The notes under the pieces are model-generated. The model did no database searches, was not told where the DNA came from, and saw only the letters and a program-made list of their open reading frames with translations. A program made the translations under genes and the position numbers. Positions 8,013-13,487 of a stretch of 13,487 nucleotides of DNA are shown in pieces. The stretch is taken from NCBI GenBank assembly GCA_030654635.1, contig JAURXE010000662.1, positions 1 to 13,487 of the forward strand, in the 5' to 3' direction. The first letter of the stretch is position 1, and each line of letters starts with the position of its first letter. This DNA comes from Pseudomonas sp. GTDB taxonomy: Bacteria > Pseudomonadota > Gammaproteobacteria > Pseudomonadales > Pseudomonadaceae.

Positions 8013-8797
8013 AGCGCCTCCTTCTTGAGGTTAGCCAGCAACGGGCCGAAGCCGTTCTGCCCCAACCAGAAATGCAACAGGTTATCCACGCCCTTGCTGG
8101 TCAGGGTCGCGCCGGCCAGCGCATCAACCTGATGGCTGGCTTGCGGGCTCTGCGGGTCGACGCCGCCTTTGAGCACCTGCACCACCAGCTCACCCTGCTG
8201 GTTGAACAGTGTCTTGCCTGGCCACAAGGCCTTCCATTTCGGGTTATCGACCTCGCCACCCAGCCCCGGCGTCTCGCCATGCTGATAAAATCCCAGCCCA
8301 GCAACGGTATTCAAATCGCCTTTAAGGGCGATAAAACCGTACAGCGTCGACCACAGGCCATAGCCGCGAATCGGCAACACCAGGGTCTGCAGCTGGCCGT
8401 CTTGCTCAACCAGATAAACGCTACTCAAGCGCTCGCGACGCTTGATGGCGGCGATGTCTTGCGCCGCCGGCAGTGCATCCGAGCGCGCCGGATCTTTGGC
8501 CGCTTGCAGCGGGTCAAAACTGCTGGCGTCTTGGCCGGTGGTGAAGGCGCCGCTGTTTAAATCCACCAGCCGTGCGCTGATGCGTTCGGCATACAAGGCC
8601 TGTACCTGTTTGGCCGACATGTCCGGCGTACCCAAGCCGGCGATGGCGAGGATGCTGCGCTGCTTATCCAGCTGACGATTTTCCAACTGCAGCGGCTTTA
8701 GCGCCACCGCCGCGCCGGCGACAAACACCGAGCAAACCAGGCACACCGCTAACGCCACCAGCAGCGTGCGAACCGTAGACTCCTTCTGACTAGACAT
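8009..8797 (-). CDS. nqrC: Na+-translocating NADH:quinone reductase subunit C
   Basis: Periplasm-facing flavoprotein subunit of Na+-NQR, 262 aa with one N-terminal membrane helix (about residues 11-33). FMN is bound covalently to a Thr by ApbE. The attachment motif is [10 protein letters not shown], giving Thr231 as the predicted FMN-threonine. The position before GAT is Ala rather than the Ser seen in the well-studied Vibrio motif. Other family stretches are [33 protein letters not shown] and the C-terminal [16 protein letters not shown]. The start ATG at 8797 ([10 protein letters not shown]) is chosen over an in-frame start at 8836, which would lie deep in nqrB. It overlaps the nqrB stop by 8 nt (ATGTCTAG). 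Confidence 0.96.
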   Translation of the reverse strand: MSSQKESTVRTLLVALAVCLVCSVFVAGAAVALKPLQLENRQLDKQRSILAIAGLGTPDMSAKQVQALYAERISARLVDLNSGAFTTGQDASSFDPLQAAKDPARSDALPAAQDIAAIKRRERLSSVYLVEQDGQLQTLVLPIRGYGLWSTLYGFIALKGDLNTVAGLGFYQHGETPGLGGEVDNPKWKALWPGKTLFNQQGELVVQVLKGGVDPQSPQASHQVDALAGATLTSKGVDNLLHFWLGQNGFGPLLANLKKEAL

Positions 8798-10001
8798 TGC
8801 GCGACAGCCTCCGCTTGATATTGGCCTGTACGACAAAGTGGTCGATCAGCGGCGCACACAAGTTAGCGAACAAGATTGCCAGCATCATGCCCTCGGGGAA
8901 GGCCGGATTAACCACCCGAATCAGCACCACCATGACGCCAATCAGCCCACCGAACAGCCACTTCCCGCTATTGGTCATCGACGCTGAAACCGGGTCGGTG
9001 GCCATAAAGACCATACCGAAGGCAAAGCCGCCCAGCACCAAATGCCAGTACCAGGGCATGGCAAACAGCGGGTTGGTCAGCGAGCCAATGGCGTTAAACA
9101 GATAACTCATGGCCACCATGCCGAGCATCACCCCAGCCACAATGCGCCAGGCAGCGATACGGGTCGCCAGCAATACCGCGCCACCGATAAAGATCGCCAG
9201 CGCACTGGTTTCACCCATCGAGCCCTGCTCAAAGCCGACAAAAGCATCCCACCAGCTCAGACCATGGGCGGCAATTTGCTCGACCCCGCCTGCCGCCGCC
9301 ACGCTTAACGCCGTGGCGCCGGCAAAGCCATCGACCGCCGTCCACACCGCATCACCGCTTAATTGCGCGGGATAGGCAAAAAATAGAAAGGCGCGGCCAA
9401 CCAAGGCCGGATTGAGGAAGTTTTTGCCGGTGCCGCCAAATACTTCCTTGCCGATCACCACGCCGAAGCTAATGCCCAGCGCCACCTGCCAGAGCGGAAT
9501 GCTCGGTGGCAGAATCAGGGCAAACAGCACTGAAGTGACGAAGAAGCCTTCATTGACCTCATGCCGGCGTATCGAGGCAAACAACACCTCCCAAAAGCCA
9601 CCGACGATAAAGGTCACCGCATACACCGGCAAAAAGTAACAGGCGCCGTATAGCAGGTTGGCCCACAGGCTCTGGGGATCAAAACCGGCCAGCGCGCCCA
9701 CCAAGGCAAACCGCCAACCCTCTTGGGCGGCCAGCAATTGTGGCTGGGCAGCAAACAAGCTGTTGGCCTGATAGCCGATGTTCCACATGCCGAAAAACAA
9801 CGCCGGCAGCACGCAGAACCAAACTGTCATCATCATCCGTTTTAGGTCGATACCATCGCGCACATGGGCGGTGGTTTTGGTCACGCTGGCGGGGCGATAG
9901 AGAAAGGTATCGGCGGCTTCATAGAGCGCATACCACTTTTCGAAACGACCGCCCTGCTCAAAGTGGTGTTCGATTTTGTCGAGAAACTTACGCAGGCCCA
10001 T
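8790..10001 (-). CDS. nqrB: Na+-translocating NADH:quinone reductase subunit B
   Basis: Largest membrane subunit of Na+-NQR (403 aa, about ten helices). It carries a covalent FMN and riboflavin, takes part in Na+ translocation and contributes to the ubiquinone site. The covalent FMN motif is [10 protein letters not shown], with predicted attachment at Thr230. The [20 protein letters not shown] region (134-153) corresponds to the part linked in Vibrio to quinone and korormicin binding. [20 protein letters not shown] and [17 protein letters not shown] are further family signatures. The start ATG at 10001 ([18 protein letters not shown]) follows homologues and has a strong AAGGAGGGC site inside the end of nqrA. 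An in-frame start 50 codons upstream is rejected because it only reads nqrA sequence. The stop is TAG. Confidence 0.97.
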   Translation of the reverse strand: MGLRKFLDKIEHHFEQGGRFEKWYALYEAADTFLYRPASVTKTTAHVRDGIDLKRMMMTVWFCVLPALFFGMWNIGYQANSLFAAQPQLLAAQEGWRFALVGALAGFDPQSLWANLLYGACYFLPVYAVTFIVGGFWEVLFASIRRHEVNEGFFVTSVLFALILPPSIPLWQVALGISFGVVIGKEVFGGTGKNFLNPALVGRAFLFFAYPAQLSGDAVWTAVDGFAGATALSVAAAGGVEQIAAHGLSWWDAFVGFEQGSMGETSALAIFIGGAVLLATRIAAWRIVAGVMLGMVAMSYLFNAIGSLTNPLFAMPWYWHLVLGGFAFGMVFMATDPVSASMTNSGKWLFGGLIGVMVVLIRVVNPAFPEGMMLAILFANLCAPLIDHFVVQANIKRRLSRNV

Positions 10002-10002
10002 C

Positions 10003-11346
10003 TCAGCCCTCCTTTTCAATGCGGCTGAGGTTGTCGCGCAGGATTGGCCCGTACTCGTACTTGCCGGCGCAGACGTAGGTGCACAGGGCCAGGTCTTCTT
10101 CGTCCAGCTCCAGGCAACCGAGTTTTTGCGCCATCTCGGTGTCACCGACAATCAGCGCGCGCAGCAGTTGGGTGGGCAAAATATCCAGCGGCATCACTTG
10201 CTCGTAATTGCCCACCGGCACCATCGCCCGCGGGCTGCCATTGGTGCTGGTATCAAAGGCAAAGCGCTTGGCCGCCTGCAGTTTTGAAACAAAAATATTC
10301 AGCACCGAATGCTTGTTCACCCCGGCGCGCAGGTAATGCAGCAACTCGCGTTCATCGCCCTCGTGCAGGCACGACAGCTGCTGGTGGTAACGACCCAAAT
10401 AAGCCAAAGGACCACGGGCCGTGCGGCCACCCAGCACGGAGCCGGAGATCAGCCGATTAAAGCCGGACTGCAACTCGGCATCGGCCAAATCGAGCAAATT
10501 GGCGCCAAGGCGGGTACGCAGCAGCCGCGGTCGCTCGACCACCGGCCCGGCCAAGGCCACGACCCGCTCCACCCAGAGCTGCCCAGTGGTGAATAGTTTG
10601 CCGATGGCTATCACGTCTTGATAACCGATCTGCCAAACGCTTTTAGTCGCGCTGACTGGATCGAGAAAATGGATATGGGTGCCGGGCAAACCGGCCGGAT
10701 GCGGGCCGCTAAAAGCCGCTACTTGTACGCCCGGCAGTTGCTCGCCGGCGAGGTCGACGCCCGCCGCCTTGCAGAGCACCACCTTAGCCAGCCGTGTGAG
10801 CACTTGCAGACCGCTGGCAAAATCGGCCGCCTGCTCATTAATGATCAGCGCCGGCTCAGCCGCCAGCGGCTGGGTGTCGATGGCGGTGACGAAAATCGAA
10901 CTGGGCACCGCATCGACCGCCGCCACCTTGCTGTATGGCCGGCTGCGCAGGGCCGTCCACAATCCGGACTGGATCAGGTTATCGCGCACCGCTTGCGGCT
11001 CGAGGCTGGCCAGTTGCGCAACGGGATACTGGGCGAACTCGATGCTCTCTTCGGCGCCGCCGTCCAGTGCAATCACCACCGACTGCAGCACTCGCTGCGC
11101 ACCCCGGTTGATCACACTGACCACGCCCGCAGCGGGTGCGGTAAACAGCACGCCCGGGCTGTTTTTATCGACAAACAGCAACTGGCCACGTTTGACCCGA
11201 TCGCCCGGCTGCACCGCCATGCTGGGCTTTAAACCGGGATAATCACAACCCAGCAAGGCCACGCTGGTGGCTGGCCGCGCAGTGTCTATCTGCTGCAAGG
11301 GTTGGCCGGTGATGGGTAAATCCAGCCCGCGTTTAATCTTGATCAT
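10003..11346 (-). CDS. nqrA: Na+-translocating NADH:quinone reductase subunit A
   Basis: Peripheral cytoplasmic subunit of Na+-NQR (447 aa), without redox cofactor of its own; it binds NqrB and has been implicated in ubiquinone binding. The protein begins [16 protein letters not shown] as in homologues, followed by a barrel-sandwich part ([19 protein letters not shown]) like that in RnfC. The C-terminus has the family's [20 protein letters not shown]. The start at 11346 is preferred to an ATG four codons upstream because it matches the family and has GAGG 6 nt upstream. It is the first gene of the nqrABCDEF-apbE-nqrM operon; its stop leaves one base before the nqrB start. Its promoter should lie in the 215-nt spacer upstream. 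Confidence 0.97.
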   Translation of the reverse strand: MIKIKRGLDLPITGQPLQQIDTARPATSVALLGCDYPGLKPSMAVQPGDRVKRGQLLFVDKNSPGVLFTAPAAGVVSVINRGAQRVLQSVVIALDGGAEESIEFAQYPVAQLASLEPQAVRDNLIQSGLWTALRSRPYSKVAAVDAVPSSIFVTAIDTQPLAAEPALIINEQAADFASGLQVLTRLAKVVLCKAAGVDLAGEQLPGVQVAAFSGPHPAGLPGTHIHFLDPVSATKSVWQIGYQDVIAIGKLFTTGQLWVERVVALAGPVVERPRLLRTRLGANLLDLADAELQSGFNRLISGSVLGGRTARGPLAYLGRYHQQLSCLHEGDERELLHYLRAGVNKHSVLNIFVSKLQAAKRFAFDTSTNGSPRAMVPVGNYEQVMPLDILPTQLLRALIVGDTEMAQKLGCLELDEEDLALCTYVCAGKYEYGPILRDNLSRIEKEG

Positions 11347-11408
11347 TGAGTGCCTCACACACTGAAACCAGTGCTTTTACAAAGCTCGAATATCAGCGCA
11401 ACGCCAAA

Positions 11409-11427
11409 AGCGCGAATTGCTCGCGCT
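11409..11427 (-). terminator. GC-rich hairpin upstream of nqrA; weak terminator or attenuator candidate
   Basis: On the plus strand AGCGCGA (11409-11415) and TCGCGCT (11421-11427) form a perfect 7-bp stem with a 5-nt loop (ATTGC). Read on the minus strand, the stem runs into only a short T stretch (CGCTTTTGG). It lies between the aroP stop and the nqrA start, both on the minus strand, so it could weakly end aroP transcription or act in the nqrA leader. The T-run is too short for a confident terminator call. Confidence 0.35.
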
Positions 11428-11431
11428 GCGT

Positions 11432-11448
11432 TATCAACGCCATTGATA
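11432..11448. promoter_or_regulatory. Palindrome TATCAA-N5-TTGATA upstream of nqrA; possible operator
   Basis: Perfect 6-bp inverted repeat arms separated by 5 nt (TATCAACGCCATTGATA on plus), about 86 nt upstream of the nqrA start and next to the GC-rich hairpin. Size and symmetry suit a dimeric repressor or activator site. The arms are in the opposite orientation to an FNR/Anr box (TTGAT-N4-ATCAA), so I do not assign it to a known regulator. Confidence 0.35.
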
Positions 11449-11561
11449 CTGCATAGGAGGTGACAAAGCCCTGAAGTATAAGGACTGCACTGCCCAGCGT
11501 CCCACCCACAGGCGACAACTTGGCCCGGCAACTCGTAACAACAAGCGACAGCAGCGCGCAC

Positions 11562-12944
11562 TCAGCTCGACGCGCGCAACTTGAGCCAGTAGCAGCCGGC
11601 AATAAACGCCAGCCAGAACGGAATGGCATAGACCGACACGTTGATCCCCGGAATCAGCAGCATCACCCCGAGAATCAAGGCCACGAAGGCCAAGCACAGG
11701 TAGTTGCTAAACGGGTACCAGAGCGACTTAAAGCCCGGTTCTATACCGCGCAAGTTCAGGCTCTGGCGAAATTTCAGGTGCGACAGGCTGATCATCGCCC
11801 AGTTGATCACCAGCGCCGAGACCACCAAGGCCATCAGCATTTCCAGCGCTTTTTGCGGCGCCAGGTAATTCACCACCACGCACAGCAGAGTAATCAAGGC
11901 CGATACACCAATCGCCAACACCGGCACCCCACGCTTATTTACCTTGAGAAAGGCCTTGGGCGCATCGCCCTGCTGGGCCAGGCCAAAGAGCATCCGGCTG
12001 TTGCAGTAGACGCCGCTGTTGTAGACCGACAGCGCCGCCGTTAGCACCACAAAATTGAGCAGGTGCGCCGCCGTATCGCTGCCGATCAGCGCAAAAATCT
12101 GCACGAAGGGACTGCTGCTGTAAGGGTCGCCTGCGGCATTTAGGGTTTCCAGCAGCTTGTCCCAGGGATAGAGCATCAGCAGCACGCTCAAGGCGCCGAT
12201 ATAGAAAATCAGAATCCGCCAGATCACCTGATTAATTGCCTTGGGGATCACCTTCTTCGGCTCAGCAGCCTCGGCGGCGGTAATGCCCACCAACTCCAGG
12301 CCGCCGAAGGAAAACATGATGATGGCCAACACCATCACCAAGCCCTCGATGCCATTGGGGAAGAAGCCGCCATGGCTCCACAGATTGCTCACCGCCGCCT
12401 GCTCGCCACCTTGGCCGCTGATCAACAGGTACAGACCGAGCACTATCATGCCGATAATCGCCACCACCTTGATCAGCGCAAACCAGAACTCAGTCTCACC
12501 GAAGACCTTGACGCTGCTCAGATTGAGGGCATTTATCAACACAAAAAACACCGCTGCAGAAACCCAACTGGGTATTTCCGGCCACCAGAACTGCACGTAC
12601 TTGCCCACCGCCGTCAGCTCGGCCATGCCCACCAAGACGTACAACACCCAGTAGTTCCAGCCCGAGAGAAAACCCGCATAACCGCCGAAGTATTTGTGCG
12701 CAAAGTGGCTGAAAGAGCCGGCCACCGGCTCCTCGACAATCATCTCGCCCAGTTGGCGCATGATCAGGAAGGCAATAAAGCCGGCAATCGCATAGCCGAG
12801 GATCATCGATGGCCCGGCGGATTTGAGCACCCCGGCCGAGCCAAGAAACAACCCGGTGCCAAGGGCGCCGCCCAAGGCAATCAACTGAATATGTCGATTT
12901 AACAGGCCACGCTTGAGTTCACCCGTGTGCAGCGGCTGATTCAT
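11562..12944 (-). CDS. aroP: Aromatic amino acid permease AroP
   Basis: Proton-coupled inner-membrane importer of phenylalanine, tyrosine and tryptophan, amino acid-polyamine-organocation superfamily (amino acid transporter family); 460 aa with about twelve membrane helices. The N-terminal LKRGLLNRHIQLIALGGALG, the first-helix signature GALGTGLFLGSA and the conserved MRQLGEMIVEEPVAGSFSHF are nearly as in E. coli AroP from memory. So are GWNYWVLYVLVGMAELTAVG, FSFGGLELVGITAAEA and LSVYNSGVYCNSRMLFGLAQ. Substrate is inferred from this similarity; PheP-type specificity cannot be fully excluded. The start ATG at 12944 has only a weak GAGG upstream. It lies 215 nt upstream of nqrA on the same strand with no strong terminator between, and matches the position of aroP1 next to nqrA in P. 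aeruginosa from memory. Confidence 0.93.
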   Translation of the reverse strand: MNQPLHTGELKRGLLNRHIQLIALGGALGTGLFLGSAGVLKSAGPSMILGYAIAGFIAFLIMRQLGEMIVEEPVAGSFSHFAHKYFGGYAGFLSGWNYWVLYVLVGMAELTAVGKYVQFWWPEIPSWVSAAVFFVLINALNLSSVKVFGETEFWFALIKVVAIIGMIVLGLYLLISGQGGEQAAVSNLWSHGGFFPNGIEGLVMVLAIIMFSFGGLELVGITAAEAAEPKKVIPKAINQVIWRILIFYIGALSVLLMLYPWDKLLETLNAAGDPYSSSPFVQIFALIGSDTAAHLLNFVVLTAALSVYNSGVYCNSRMLFGLAQQGDAPKAFLKVNKRGVPVLAIGVSALITLLCVVVNYLAPQKALEMLMALVVSALVINWAMISLSHLKFRQSLNLRGIEPGFKSLWYPFSNYLCLAFVALILGVMLLIPGINVSVYAIPFWLAFIAGCYWLKLRASS

Positions 12945-13264
12945 TGTTACTGCCTCATCGCGGCGACGCGTGAAGCGCCGGCGCAGTGGTCAACCTCTGT
13001 GCAGGATCACCGCCTGAAGGTTGTATTGACGAAAAACGGCCCGTACTGCCGCCGTTTGCTTGACTGGTCGGCCAGTTTAGCGTGCCGCGCCTATTTAGGG
13101 CACCCGGCTTTGCCTGTTGCGCCGCCAGCCAGGCACCCTGCTAAGAAGTTCTGCCGGCGGCAATCACTTAACACTTTGTTAACCTTTGGCCGCCTACAGT
13201 GGCTCTCAATTGTTCAGGGCGCCGGCGGAGTGTTCCGCTTCAGCCCGCTATTACTCGGAGAGTC
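12945..13264. other. 320-nt divergent intergenic region aroP / cptA
   Basis: This region must hold the promoters for aroP (minus) and the cptA-like gene (plus). I see no convincing sigma70 -35/-10 pair on either strand. Visible elements are a 10-bp perfect palindrome GCGCCGGCGC (12975-12984), a short inverted repeat ACTGG-TCGG-CCAGT, and the direct repeat listed separately at 13167-13183. No short ORF here looks like a gene. Confidence 0.5.
13167..13183 (+). promoter_or_regulatory. Direct repeat CTTAAC-N5-GTTAAC; possible OmpR-family (PmrA/ColR-like) binding site
   Basis: Two TTAAC half-sites lie 11 bp apart (CTTAACACTTTGTTAAC), 82 nt upstream of the cptA-like start. An 11-bp, one-helical-turn spacing of TTAA half-sites is the layout of PmrA boxes (TTAA-N7-TTAA core), and lipid-A phosphoethanolamine genes are classic PmrA, PhoP or ColR targets. 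A weak -10-like TACAGT lies at 13195-13200. Assigning a regulator is inference. Confidence 0.4.
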
Positions 13265-13487
13265 ATGATGATTGCTGCCCGTGCAGAATCTTCGCGCAAA
13301 GGCATCGAATGGGCAGCCCTGGGCTGGATGCTCCTGTTCTTCTGGTACATGTCCGGGGTCACGCAACTCCTGCTGTATGCCACCGACATCATCGGCTGGC
13401 GCGGTTTCCGCCAAACCCTGCTGCTCAGTGGCCTGTGGCTGGCGCCCTTATTACTGTGTCCGGCACACACGCGCCGCCTGGCCGGCA
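13265..13487 (+). CDS. cptA: CptA-type phosphoethanolamine transferase (partial, 3' end off the window)
   Basis: N-terminal 74 codons of a probable inner-membrane enzyme that transfers phosphoethanolamine from phosphatidylethanolamine to lipopolysaccharide (the core heptose in the Salmonella prototype). Visible residues (EWAALGWMLLFFWYMSGVTQ, then IIGWRGFRQTLLLSGLWLAP, then CPAHTRRLAG) line up with the first two membrane helices of E. coli CptA/YijP, which has ALGWALLYFWFFS and IRDSLLFSSLWLIPVFLFP from memory. The catalytic periplasmic sulfatase-like domain is beyond the right edge, so function rests on the N-terminus alone. The start is ATG at 13265 or the next codon at 13268. GGAG at 13257-13260 is 4 or 7 nt upstream, favouring the second for spacing. 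In P. aeruginosa, from memory, a different gene (gap-like) follows aroP1, so synteny ends here. Confidence 0.75.
   Translation, partial: MMIAARAESSRKGIEWAALGWMLLFFWYMSGVTQLLLYATDIIGWRGFRQTLLLSGLWLAPLLLCPAHTRRLAG

Noticed and set aside
8790..10151. Longer nqrB beginning 50 codons upstream of the chosen start
   Set aside because: The extra residues are an out-of-frame reading of nqrA and do not resemble NqrB; the start at 10001 has a strong ribosome binding site.
11432..11448. FNR/Anr box controlling nqrA
   Set aside because: The half-sites are inverted relative to TTGAT-N4-ATCAA and the spacer is 5, not 4, nt.
11475..11480. Minus-strand TATACT as the nqrA -10 element
   Set aside because: Good hexamer, but nothing like TTGACA lies 16-18 nt upstream and it would leave a leader of about 120 nt; kept out of the feature list.
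11355..11561. Small minus-strand ORF (68 codons) between aroP and nqrA
   Set aside because: No plausible ribosome binding site, overlaps the regulatory palindrome and hairpin, and has no recognisable sequence.

Overview
The window looks like chromosomal DNA from a gammaproteobacterium of the Pseudomonas / Halopseudomonas type. GC is moderately high and almost all of the sequence is coding. From memory, the gene order lolC - PilZ protein - glycerophosphodiesterase - sth - nqrM - apbE - nqrFEDCBA - aroP matches the PA2988-PA3000 stretch of Pseudomonas aeruginosa. Protein sequences such as the soluble transhydrogenase and LolC also read as Pseudomonas-like. There is no sign of prophage, insertion sequence, CRISPR array, tRNA or rRNA.

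Left part (1-2770). The 5' part of lolC (lipoprotein export, minus strand) runs off the left edge. Divergent from it are a PilZ-domain protein with a helical insertion and a cytoplasmic glycerophosphodiester phosphodiesterase. A strong, nearly symmetrical terminator hairpin (2637-2674) lies between the phosphodiesterase and the convergent sth gene.

Central part (2770-11346, all minus strand). sth encodes the soluble FAD-dependent pyridine nucleotide transhydrogenase. Upstream of it lies the tightly packed Na+-translocating NADH:quinone oxidoreductase operon, nqrA-B-C-D-E-F-apbE-nqrM in transcription order, with overlaps or very short gaps from nqrA through apbE. NqrA-F form the membrane complex that couples NADH oxidation by ubiquinone to Na+ export. 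ApbE attaches FMN to threonines in NqrB and NqrC, and NqrM is needed for metal-centre assembly. The most notable observation is an in-frame TAG near the 3' end of apbE (4595-4597). Beyond it, 34 codons still read as the family's C-terminus and end 13 nt before the nqrM start. So apbE is truncated by a recent nonsense change, is read through, or contains a sequencing error.

Right part (11347-13487). A 215-nt spacer upstream of nqrA holds a 17-bp palindrome and a GC-rich hairpin. Then comes aroP (aromatic amino acid permease, minus strand). A 320-nt intergenic region with an OmpR-family-like direct repeat follows, and then the start of a plus-strand gene for a CptA-type phosphoethanolamine transferase, cut by the right edge. 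Apart from the apbE lesion and several uncharacterised regulatory-looking repeats, the window is conserved core genome. I found no convincing undescribed multi-gene system.
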